NCBI RefSeq assembly: GCF_026151205.1
Contig: NC_087080.1
Location: 4,753,096 to 4,817,095 of the forward strand
Length of the DNA stretch: 64,000 bases
Direction of reading: 5' to 3'
Source of the DNA: Bolinopsis microptera
Taxonomy: Eukaryota; Ctenophora; Tentaculata; Lobata; Bolinopsidae
Each line of letters starts with the position of its first letter. Within the stretch, counting starts at the first letter, position 1. Below, in pieces: positions 1 through 12,900 of the stretch. The notes under the pieces are model-generated. The model was given only the letters and a program-made list of their open reading frames with translations. It did not search any database and had not been told where the DNA came from. The translations under genes were made by a program, and so were the position numbers.

Positions 1-998
1 GATTTTAGTTAATTAAAACTATCATCCTCGCTTTTAGTTTTAAATCATTTAAAGTTTACTAAACAGTATTATTGTCTCAAATAACCCCTCTTTGAAATGC
101 CCGCTAAATTTCCGCCAGGGACGGATGTAAAGGATGAGTTAAATTGGTAGAATATAGTGGACCTGTTTGAAGTTGGTTTCTGGGTAGCCAACAGGAGCAC
201 GTAGTTTGAACACGTGATATTGATACTCAGTCAGCGTGTAGCCTACTTGATGTACGAGCCGTAGAGCCGTTGTGAACCATGGTGTTAAAAGCGCTTCTTC
301 TCTGAAGAATTGAGGCTGGCTGGAAGCTAACTTCAGATTGTGTAATCTATCTTATTCTATCTTTCTCTCTCGATTGTATGATTTATTTGTAAATTATAAC
401 GACTCACTGAAGATCGAATTTGATTATTCATGATGATTAATAATGGTAACCATGGTAACATTTGATTCAAGTATTTAAAAAGTGTAGATCAGTAAAAAAT
501 ATCAAATTTCCATGAACCTGTTCTAGTTTTGCTTAGGGATTCTCTGTAAAAACTACCGCTTTGATTTTCAAACGATCATGATTGTAATTTTAGCTATTTA
601 AAAAACTTTAAAAACGCGTATATAGATCTTGTCCAATAATAAAATAACACTAGCTTGAGATAATCGCACTATTTAGTGTAGTTGTTGTGTTCGATCGACT
701 GTCTGGCTCTGTAAGTCGCGCAGTACTTAACATGGTGGTGACGCTTTCTCAATCGCTTTTAACACCATCAGCTAATTTTAACATCATCAGCAAATTTTAA
801 CACCATCAGCATAATTAAACACTCTTCAGTCAATACTATTACTCTAGTTCAGCTGATGTCTACATACAGTGCAATCTTTCAGCAATCTCTATATCTGATA
901 ATTTCCATCTGACATGACAGGAATACTATCTATTTGTGACATGACCTTATATGGTAGTGTTACCATAGTTACACTACCATATAATGTTACATGTGGAG
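1..998. other. 3' flank of the cyclic-nucleotide-binding gene; no gene seen
   Basis: AT-rich sequence with no convincing reading frame. At about 755-815 a unit of roughly 20 bp (ttttaacaccatcagc plus a short spacer) occurs three times. The minus-strand gene that follows terminates at 999, so this stretch probably holds its 3' UTR and downstream flank. Confidence 0.5.
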
Positions 999-3900
999 CT
1001 ATCTATTTGACATCTTCTTCAGCACGTCCGATACTATCTTCTTCTTGTACATCTCCCAGTGTCTCCGCCTCAAGAACCTCTCAAAAGCCTCCTCCACCGT
1101 CAGGGTACTTCCCAGCTCTATTGCTGCCATGTCCTGAAAGTGAAAGTGAAAGTGAAACTAGACAAATTGTTAAAGTGAACAAGGTAAATTCATAAAGTGA
1201 GACTAGTCATTTTGTTGGTGATTGTGTTTGTTTTCAGAGTCAAGCTAAATAAACTGTATCAGAAAGATACCAGGCATCATGTTCTGGATTTGAGGAAGTT
1301 ACACTTAAATCAGACATATTCTCAAATTAGAAAAAAAGTAAACCTAACTCAAACTAACTTTAACAGTAACTCTAACAGTAACTCTAACTCTAACTCTAAC
1401 TCTAACTCTAACTCTAACTAACCTCCAGAACGGAGAGCATGTTGAACCTCTGGAAGAGAATTTTAGGTAACAATAAACATTCCACTTTCTTCTCCGCTCC
1501 AACGTTACACTTGTTTTGAGCGATAAAGTCTGACACACTGAAGTACTCCTTAGGTCCGATCCTACGCAGAATTAGGTGATATCTGAAACACATTGTTTCA
1601 GAAGGTAAAATTCTGAGTAACAGTAACGTAAGCTTAACAGAAACCTAAATAATAGTAACCAAGGTAACAGTAAGCAAGGTAACAGTAACCAAGGTAACAG
1701 TAACCAAGGTAACAGTAACCAAGGTAACAGCAACCGAAGTAACAGTAACCTAGGTAACAGTAACCTAAGTAACAGTAACCTAAGTAACAGTAACCTATGT
1801 GACAGTAACCGAAGTAACAGTAACCTAGGTAACAGTAACCTAGGTAACAGTAACCTAAGTAACAGTAACCTAAGTAACAGTAACCTAAGTAACAGTAACA
1901 GTAACATAAGTAACAGTACTCCAAGTCCTAACAATAAAGCACTAACTGTCTGGATGTGACTGATTTGACGTCATTACGGAAGTAGTCTCTGTATCTTGAC
2001 ACGGCCTCCTCCTCTAACTGTGCTGTAGCGTAGGGCCTGTCTCCATCTGAGTTTCCTGAGTGGTTACTGTGGTAACTAGTTGGTTACTGTGGTAACCAGA
2101 TGGGTAGTTCGAGCGGATACCGCTGCCGGTAGAGTACTGGTCGGGCGCCACAGGGAAGTTGATTGATCTCCAAAGAAAGATAATATGATCTCCATTACAT
2201 TTAACGGGTGATACTCGTAAAATATTTGTTTCAAGTATAAAAATAACAGGACCGTCGACGAGTCCAACTCGGCGCGCGTCCTGGTAGGTTATAAACCTAC
2301 AACAACACATGACCACTTCATAGTCAGGATAGTGCAGCTATAACCTTGTAACACGTTCGTTTCAAGTGATAGTGATACTGATATGACCACTTAATCTTAT
2401 TCAATACCGAAATAAAAATGATGCTTGGGAGTGGATCTCATTCATGTTTCCTATGTAAATCATTTCAAGACGGCATAAAATCATAGTATGCCTGATCCTC
2501 TGAATACACCTACAACGAGAAGATCCCTAAACCCTACACGACCATGCCTTAGAACAACGTAAAGATTACCCACTCAAGGACTGCTGCAAAGGGGTCGTTC
2601 ACAATTCACATATTATATAATCAGGCGAGGGGGGTTTCCAAATGATTACGCTAGTCATGTTATTTTGACACAATAGCTATGTGTAAAAACGTTTACGGAG
2701 GGGGGGGGTACAAATTGTCCAAAAAATGATTACGTAATATCACTCAATATGTGAACGACCCCGAACAAAACACGATTCAAGTCCACCTTCGGCTGCATGC
2801 CGGCGCCTTTGCCCTTTCCGGCAGCGGTATCCAGCACCCTACCGGCGCTCTACCGGCAGCGGTATCCAGCACCATACCGGCACTCTACCGGCGATCTACC
2901 AGCAGCGGTATCCGCTCGAACTACCCTACTCCTAGTGGTAGGTCTAATACTCATAATATCATTTTTCAGCTGTGGTTTCGTTTTTTTTTGTATTATTTCA
3001 GAATGCAGAGAATCTCTGTTGAAGTAATGTTGAAGTAATGTTGAAATAATGTTGAAGTAATGTTGAAGTAATGTTGAAGTAATGTTGAAGTAATGTTGAA
3101 GTAATGTTGAAGTAATGTTGAAGTAATGTTGAAGTAATGTTGAAGTAATGTTGTCAGGATAATATATGCTTTTCTCCACCCTCTAAAGGAAGTACCCACT
3201 TGAACAGCTGGAGGAGGAGGATTTAGTTGGGGTACTCATTATTCTGGAGCTGCAGGAGTGCCCTTGTGTCTGGGCGAAGATCCTTTTATCAGAGGAGACT
3301 GGGGGTAGTTTGTCTGGGATTAAGTCTGATGGTTAGTTTTACTAGTTTTACTAACAAGTCTAATGGTTAGAGCACTCTTACTAGTTTTACTTAAACAGTT
3401 AAACATGGCTGTTCATTTAGAGGTATCAAAATTCATATATATATCATAGTCACACTTGATATTATGAAGTTATTGAAGCTATTTCAGCTGTTCGGAATTT
3501 TAAAATCATTATTCAAACCCAACAAGACTTATAATCATTTTTTGTTAATTTAGATTCCAATACCCATAAACTGTTAAAATGTAATTCAGATTCGGTGGTA
3601 CGGCTCCAGAATCCAAATTTGTTAACAAACTGGAGCCACGCAACCGGGCCTATACCTTCACCGAACTTGCATCAGATAAGCTGCTACAAATATAACACGT
3701 GACCAGCTAAATATAACGCGTGACCAGCTTAACATAACCCGTGACCAGGTTAATATAACACGTGACTAGCTTAACATAACACGTGACCAGCTAAATATTA
3801 CACGTGACTAGCTTAACTCACTGTATCGCTGAATATCTGGTCTGGTAGAGGAGGGCAGGTCTAAAAAGAATCTTTTATCTTTCAACTTGTAGTAGTCAAG

Positions 3901-6900
3901 AGATACAGGGGTCTCGACCACACATTCGCCGGAGATTACTATCACTATATGGTCAACTGTCTCCTCTCCCACTTTTATTATCATCTAGGGTAGGTTAATG
4001 GTTATAGTTAGTTGTTAGCATCTGGCCGGGTGGCTGTGGGTTTTTATTTATAACAGGGATTAAGTTTTGAACTCAGTCCATTCTGACCCAAATGAGAACC
4101 ACTCGACGAAAGAATTAAAGTTACAAAACTGATTAATACGAGGTTAGATAAGGTTAAAACGAGGTTAGATAAGGTTAAAACCGGTCCCCTTACCTCGGCA
4201 GGTTTGTAGTCCTTGATAACAGCATTGTCTACGAACTTCTTCAGTATATCCTCCGGCAGAGCATGAAAAGAGGGGTGGGTTCTCAAGAAACTCTGCTTTC
4301 TCGCTATTTCTTGTAGTTTAGATGCTCTCAGAACCTGGGCAGACTCAGGTGAGTTTTTTGTCTTCTCGCTGGGCTCAGACGGCTCCCGTTTTTCTGCCCA
4401 CTTTTGCACGTGCACTTTCCCTGTTAAAGACTGGTTTTCCACGTGCAAAATACCAGCAGAGGGCTGATGAGCCTTGTGACCAAGTCGTATCATGGTTTAA
4501 TCCCAGGAGACGAAGTGAGACGAAAAGAAAAAGAAGTGGTGGAGTTGTGGCATAGCATCGTACATTAACACTACTTACAATAAAACAATACAGCTCATAA
4601 CAATGAGATGGTGAACATGACTATTACAGACGAGCGAGGAAATCAACCGAGCACAAATCATACATTTAACTTTATGAAGGAGCACAAAATTAAACTTTTG
4701 TTCGTTATATACTTGGAGCTTCCTAAGCGTGGGCCAGATTTTCTGTTTCTTCTTTTCTCCGTCGTTCAGCTTGGTCTTGAACTCGTTGTACTGAACTGAC
4801 ATCTTAGCTGACATCTGATAGCTGTTGTCTGTACCATCAGGGGACTCTGTTGTCAAGGCGTGTGCCACTACATTGAACATAGCGTACAACTAAACTTCTT
4901 CAGTTTGTAAGGCTGCAATGCATGTTAAAACGCTTTATATCTCACGGGTTTTAAAATAGTCATCTTATAAGTGAGTACTGTTTAAACGGATCGGTTTCAG
5001 AAAGGGAAGGAGTGGTGAAGATGTTGATGAAGGAGCGGTGAAGCCCGCGGAGAATTACAAAGTCGCGTTCCTCCGTGCAGAACTCTTCAACTGGCACGAG
5101 TTCTTAAACAAGCAGTGATTTGTTAATGTGAGATTGGAAAGAGCAGTCAAGCATGACCTTGCTGTCAGCGATTAGGGAATAATAGCTGCTGCATGTCCAG
5201 CACGGACCCATCATAACGGAGTCTTTAGCACGCCATTATCCTTACTATATCCGCATAATATGAGCATAATGTGATCTTCATGAGCTGGTTCGGAGAGGAG
5301 GGAGGGGAGGAGGGAGAGGGCTGTGGTTCTCCTCTCTCAATGGAGATTCAGTTAGTCTGGTCAGCGTGAGACTAGATATGGTCTCATCTCAAATTAGCTG
5401 TGACAATGACACGGTGAATATAGCGTTAACAGCAAGTATACTGATAGACCAGCTATCAATTATCATATCACTCCGTGGTCTGGTTGCACTTAACCTGCGT
5501 GTTAATACGTGAAGTATGGTTTATACGGTGCTCTTTTAACATTTTAAAAGTAATCTCAGGATGGTTGTGATTGATTGGCAACATCTAGTGGACTCTAACG
5601 TGTACCCAAACTTGATGATATCGGTTTTGTGCCGGTGAAGTCATAGATTTATTGAGATATCACCGTGGTGATAGGATTCAATTATACCTCTAGAATGCTG
5701 TTTTGCGTGGGTAGAATTTCTAAGCTCCAAACGATGGTGATTTTCAGGAGACTGAATGCTTGATAATAAGTACTGATTATTATAGTCGTTCATTAACCAC
5801 ATTAGAATTAAAATATCTTCGGTTTAAGCACAGGTGTTATGCACGATGGGAATTCATTTTTAAATATAATAATAATACATTTTTTGTGATCAAGCTAACA
5901 AATTTTCTAATTGAAAACCAAGTAGATTCGAGTAACAATTCACAAATGTAACAAATGGGTGATTGGGTGTACTGCTGAGGTTGTCACGTGCCGAGACTAA
6001 TCGTTGATAATATTATCAGGAAGTAAGCGCCCCACTCACTTACTTATTTAACCTCTGCGATATTTCGTGTGACTTAAATGCTAAGCTAAAACGTTGACTC
6101 AGTGCCTTCCAAAACCTGTATTATACTGAACTGTTCCTCTAAAACATGACCCAACAAATACTCACTCTGATTTGTTATTAGTCATTTTAATGTTTAGAGC
6201 CGTGCTGTTAACCTGATCTTTGGGAAGTATCAATTTCAAGTATATTTTAAGAAGCTGTGAAGTAGCTGTGAACATGTAGGTACCATTTGTAGATCACGTG
6301 ATTTTAGGATTATCATTTGCAATTCAGAACACTACAATTACAAGATTTACAACACATGGAGTTTAAAGAATAACCCCTCATCTGGCAATTCTTTTGATCA
6401 ATAATAATTAATTAATCCGCAAAATGTTTCAATTTTATAAGTCAGCTGAACTAGCACGTGTCGTTTGACGGCTCTCTATTGAATTACATGCCAGTAAAAT
6501 CTGAGTTAATTTCATCAACCCCGTCATTAATCAATAACAGATTCAATACAGTTATTTACTAATAAACCGGACCAAGCTGCACATAAACAGTTAATTAATT
6601 AAGTTTAACTCATTGTTATGCTAAACACATTAACTAATTAATTCTAATTAAGATCTCACCTCGTGAAACTGGTCCCTGTCTATCCTCAATAGCTCGGTAG
6701 GCTCCTTTGTAATAATACTAGCAGTTCGGGGCCCCTGCAAAGAAGCCAAACAATCAAAACAATCTGCTACTTGATCAGCCATCAGAACAAATCATACGAT
6801 AAGAGGGGACAAACTTAGCGGGGTCAAATTTAGAAAGCAACGAGGATAAAATATTCCCGACAATTTCTTCTGTATATCGCTTTAGATTAGCCTGTTAAAT

Positions 6901-9900
6901 CTTCAAATTTGTTTCCCCGGCAACCAGAATATAAAACATATATACTCTAGACTTTTCCTGTATAATATCTAAATATGAGCTGGTGACGGCGGGTGTATGA
7001 TATCAATACTCTGTCGCATTCCTTGTTTACTGCAAGTAACCCTCTCCGGTATACTAGCTTCCTAGTACTAGTGGGGGACATGTCACCTGCCCCCGGGATA
7101 CACGTCATGTAAGTACCTTGTTGACGAGAGCAACTTCTCCAAATCCCTGCCCACTTTTAAGAATGTTGAGGTATTTAGGAGCGCCTCCCTCCTCTATCAT
7201 CACATCCACTGTACCACTCACGATCAGATAGTAGGACTCTCCCGCGTCACCTGAAATATTACAACTCGTATTTAACAGGGCTGCTGTGAGGGGAGCTGTA
7301 AGGGGGAGCTGTGAGGGGGAGCTGCGAGGGGGAGCTGTGAGGGGGAGCTGTGAGGGGGAGCTGTGAGGGGGAGCTGTGAGGGGGAGCTGTGAGGGGGAGC
7401 TGTGAGGGGGAGCTGTGAGGGGGAGCTGTAAGGGGGAGCTGTGAGAGGGAGCTGTGAGGGGGAGCTGTGAGGGGGAGCTGTGAGGGGGAGCTGTGAGGGG
7501 GTGCTGTGAGGGGGTGCTGTGAGGGGGAGCTGTGAGGGGGAGCTGTGAGGGGAAGCTGTGAGGGGGAGCTGTGAGGGGGAGCTGTGAGGGGGAGCTGAGA
7601 GGGGGAGCTGTGAGGGGGAGCTGTGAGGGGGAGCTGTGAGGGGGAGCTGTGAGGGGGAGCTAGGAGGGGGAGCTGTGAGGGGGAGCTGTGAGGGGGAGCT
7701 GTGAGGGGGAGCTGTGAGGGGGAGCTGTGAGGGGGAGCTGTGAGGGGGAGCTGTGAGGGGGAGCTAGGAGGGGGAGCTGTGAGGGGGAGCTGTGAGGGGG
7801 AGCTGTGAGGGGGAGCTGTGAGGGGGAGCTGTGAGGGGGAGCTGTGAGGTGGAGCTGTGAGGGGGAGCTGTGAGGGGGAGCTGCGAGGGAGCTAGGTGAG
7901 GGGGTGTTGCGGTGCACTTTGTGATGACGAAATACTCTAATTGAACCATATCATGATTTGTCCAGACTACATTAGATCCATTATACGTTAATTATCGGTG
8001 GTCTGACTTTGTTCAGTCGGCCAGAGCAAGATAAGGTTTTTCTCATTAATACTTTATGTTGCGTCACAAGACGTTATCTTTATTCGATTATATTTAAAAC
8101 ATTTGTAACTGTATGAATACATAATTATTAATTTATCACATAATATTGTGGTAGACATATTGAACTCATTCCAAATTTCATTTCCACGGATTGAGAAACG
8201 GCTTCTTTGAAATTGAAACATGTAAATTTTCCAGAAAGTTAAGCATTTCAATTTTATAGTTTTATAGATTCACCGAAATTTATAATTCTCTGATGACATT
8301 CTTTTCTCTCTGACAGACAAATCTAAGTATAATAGCGATCGAAACGTCTCAAATAGTTTACAGAATTAGAAGGGGGAGGGGCAGAATAGTGAAACCTCAC
8401 GCAGCACAGCCAGTATACTGTTGTACGGCTTCGCATGCCCCCCCCCCCCCACCCCTTCCAGCGTCCCCCCTAAGAGGGACATCGATGAAATGAGGATTCG
8501 AGCAGGGTTCGAGCAGGGTTTGACAAGAAAACTGCCCGTTTAACTACATACAATACTGATCGTCACGTGCCAGTTTTGTACCATCAGACGGAATCACCTG
8601 GTTTCATTTGTATATAACAATATGTGAAAAACAGGGTACTTTTTAAAGCGATTTCTTCGTTGAACATTATACAGGATGAAATCGTTCTCAGGTTTAGGAG
8701 AAACGAAAAGAATTTGCTGCTTATATGTCTATCAAACCAGATTGTAACATGAAAAGATTTAATTTTACAGCAAAGAGTCGAAACCAACTGACTCACTTAT
8801 CAAAGTGAACTAATATCTACCAAAGATAAATCACGAATAGATAGAATTGGAAATCTTATGTTGATAATTTTTATGACTACATATTTTTCTTGAATCGCAG
8901 AATTTTACTGAAGACATTAAACGGTCATTGAATGTTCAAAATGGGTTTAAATATCATTAATAGTTTTTTGTATCCTCGTTGACAGTGGTTAGGTGTGAAA
9001 TTAATGAATCATAATTTTTGTTTCCGATTACTGTTTACAGATTTCCCTAATTTAAACTTATTATATTATCCATTTTGAATCCTACGTAGTCCTTGTAATA
9101 ACTTATTGTAAAGAAACTTGTTATAAATAAGCTTGTAAAGTACCTTGTTTGACAATGAACCGTCCCTTGTCCAGACATTCGTACTCTACAATGTTCGGTA
9201 ACTGACTCCTAACTTTACCATTCAGGGTTTCACAACACTTCAACCTGGAGATGTGTAAATAGTGAAAGTTCTAAAACATTTGTAAAAAGGTCCGGTATTT
9301 AATAATTCCGAAGCATAAAATCTGGGACTTAGTTCGAGTTATTTAAACCAGTAATACCAAAAGATAAGCTCCGGACGAGGAAAAAAACTTGTTAGTGTGT
9401 GTGTGTGAAAGGATGACTACAGAACTGTATTTCCGGGCAGACAAACCTATTAATATATGGTCGGATGAGGTCGAGCATCTCGGTAGTCCTCTTGCCTGGT
9501 TGCACAGTGAGGGCTAGTCTTATCATCCTAGTTGGTCTTCTGTCAGATAGTCCTCTCTCTGTCAGGGCACGTTCTCTGTCTGGTCGAGGTGACCATTATT
9601 AGGTTAGTGCAATTATAATTTAGAACGTGTTAGAGATCTCTGTTATAAGATTAAGCTATTTAGACTGAGTTATACAAATGAGAAACCAACCCATACTTCA
9701 ATTACTCACTACATAGACCCGAATCTTTAAAATACTATTAATCAATTTGCTTACCAGGATCGTCTAGAATACTAATTCTCCTCCCCCCTCGTTTCTTAGT
9801 CAGATTTCTCCGGAACTCCTCCGACTTTAGCTCCCACCTAACCAACAATAACACTTTCCTCATGATGCTTCTGAAGCGGAACCGGCCTGTCTGTTTTGTA

Positions 9901-12900
9901 AGACTGCCTCGCCTTCCCTCGTTCCCTTCTGCAATATTTAGCGATTTAGCAGTTGAAAAAGATTGTTTCAGTATTTTATCCCTTTATGTTTGAATCTCTC
10001 TAAATATGTTCCAGCTGTTTGAATCTCTTCGTGTTTGAATCTCCCTGTGTTTGATCCTTCTAGGTATTAATATTATCCCCCCCCCCCGGCCCCTCTGCTT
10101 ACCATCAGTGTCACTCTCGTGTTGATCTCCTCGCACACTGAGAGCTTGGGCAGCCATGAAGAAGTCTCCAAACGTGTTCAAACCCATATTGTCAGCTTTA
10201 AACTTGACAACAATCAAATTATCGATAATCGGAAAATGACAGGAGAACTTTGGGCACAAACCTTTCAAGCCGCCTTATATTTCGGCTTTTCTGCTATGAA
10301 TTTAGTATTAAATTCCAAAGGAATTTGAATTTATTCTAAAGATGGTTGGTACGAATTTCAAAATAAGCGAAAAGTTTGAAGCTTTTAAAAAGAGAAAGAC
10401 TAGAACACGTTTGGTGAAGTGGATACCAAGCACAAAATGAGTATAAGTAGAGATTACTGGGCGGCGCTCAGCCTGTCAGTGTCATTCCGCCGAATCTATA
10501 TTCGTTTAACTTTATGAACATAATAGCCTGGGGTCCCAAGGTTAAAGTAGAGAATATGCTTTTAAAATCTAAATAAATGAAAAGATCCAGAGCTGCTAAA
10601 TAATACAAACAAAAACTGTTATCTGTATCAAGTGGGAGATTCATAAAATAAATAATCTGACAAATTTATCCTGGCAAACTTAAATTTACAATGTACAAAA
10701 TTACCAAAGTATAATATTAAATCAGGGGTACCGAAACAATTCAGGGAATACTAGAGGTGGCGAGCTAAAATATTTCCGGACACTTGCTGACTTGCCCTGA
10801 ACAACGTTGCTGAACAACATTGCTGAATAACATTACATCACCATATACAGAACAACATGACAGAACAATATTAGTGAAAAACATTACAGCTCCTACTTTT
10901 CGTCTCGAAATTGGATAAAAAGGCCGTGAAGCATAATAAAAAGTTGAAGTGAAAACACGTGTATAACGATCAGAACAGTTAACAATGTAAAGTTGATAAC
11001 CATTAGGAAACAGTTAAACAATTAAAAGCCACTTGTTAGCTACTTAAAGGTATCCGCGGCAAACAGCAAATCTATTATAAAATTAGATGACTAGCGAGTA
11101 TAGATATCCATGTATATCTAGCTAGTATATAACGAGTATATCTACCTTATCGGACGTTATTTGACCGGATATTGCATGAAAGGACATAATATTGAAGTTT
11201 TAACGGGCGTTGAAATGAACTCTAGGGCCTCTAGCGTCCAATTAATGTCCGTTCATAATTTGAATAAAATAAAGTCCGATAAGGTATATCTACCGGGTAT
11301 AGACGCCGTTTATCGTCTTCTAAGAAATGAACTGCTTCGCATGTTTTATAACGATTTCTGATCATGAGTCCAATGTAGACTAGACGACCCAGTTTCCAGG
11401 GAGATTTAAACAGATATACAACCCAGTTCCTTAGGATATACACGAATACACTTTCCAGAGAAATATGTACTGATACGGTTTCCTAAGAGATACAAACAAA
11501 AAGTTGTCAAGATTGGGGACTGGGTGAGGAGTTTGTTTCAGATTTTAGGCACAATTTTCCGTGCGATTCAATCTGTTACGGAAATCAGATCATGATATTT
11601 TACCGAGTCAACTAGTAGCCTACTCTTACTCTTAGTAACCTAGTAACCTACCCCAAGTAACCTAGTAACCTTACTGCTTCTAATTGCTTTAACTCTGAGC
11701 CAAACTTGTCAGAAAATGTCAAAAAATCATGGAGCTTATTTGGAAAGGTTATGTTATGAAAGACACACATTTTAAAACTAGACGAATGGTGATAAGGATA
11801 TCGATAACGGAGGTATTGAATATTTAATTAACATAAGAATGTCAATCGGTCACGCAATACGGCCCATTGATCACAGTAATTAATTAAAAACTTATTTAAG
11901 CGATTCCAACGTTTAAAGTCTGATCAGAAATATCAACAAAATAATTTCGTGGAACAAGCCTATTTTAGATTAAAACTGAGCATGATTCAATATTGGCTTA
12001 TTTCTATTAATTTCCGCGTTGCTAAGATTATAATCGAAGCAAAAGTGAAAAACGAGAAACAATGAAATGAAATGAATGTAGCAAAGCTAGAACAGACTCT
12101 GTGACGGTGGGTTCAGTCTGATGAGGGTTACTAATACGATTGTTTAATGCCTCTCTCTCGTCCCTCTGCAGTGAGGTACTAGATAAGTTTACAAAGGAGT
12201 AACTCACTGGAAAAGTAACACGAGCTCTTCCCGGAACCATATCTGAACTTCCTGCGGTACGGAGACAAGTTTCCCTGGTAATCATGACAGGGAGGCAAAC
12301 TCACTGCCTCACTTTTCTGAAAATAAGAGCAGGTTTTGTTTGACGAATCCTTGTAAGTATGAATAAAGATTAAAATCGATGCTAACCAACAGTTCAATGG
12401 AAAATTATATTAAAGCTACAATTAGAGATGGAGGTTCATTAGCGGCTACATTGTTCAGACCAGATTAACCTAAGATAACCCATCCCCAACTCACATCAAT
12501 CCTCCCACCTTTAGTTCTGAAGTTGTTTCGTACGGACAGCAGCTCACTGAACACTAATAGGTTAGTAGTATTATCTGCACCTTCATTTTCATTGTTTCAG
12601 AGTTACTAATGTTTGGACTCAAAGACCGTCCAATGATTGAGGGAATAATTACCGAGGTCGGGTCTGTCCCAAACGTTAATCAAACGCTAAAGTTTGGCTT
12701 AGGTTCAAGGTTGCATATTGAGGTCACGACGGTAAAAAGTCAACCGACTTTATTATACAAATGCAGGAATATGTTTAGAAGAAAGCTTACCTAAAGGAAG
12801 AGCTCTTTTCCGAACGCTGAGTTTTCACCGCCAAGTATTTGACCTGTAAAGAGAAACGAGACATTAAAATCAGAAGCAGCTCATTAAGGATTTATTTTGT

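Noticed and set aside
1365-1421. Telomere-like TTAGAG/GTTAGA repeats
   Set aside because: The unit is not TTAGGG, the tract is only about 57 bp and it starts exactly at a splice donor.
1572-1934. Leu/Arg-rich and Gly-Tyr-Cys-rich long ORFs on the minus strand
   Set aside because: They are translations of a 12-bp minisatellite whose length is a multiple of three, lying inside an intron.
1344-7897. CRISPR-like interpretation of the regular repeats
   Set aside because: The arrays have no unique spacers, lie in introns of animal genes and lack cas genes; they are minisatellites.
7660-7949. Pro/Ser/Leu-rich ORFs resembling low-complexity secreted proteins
   Set aside because: Produced by the 14-bp array; frames change with each unit and there are no start context or splice sites.
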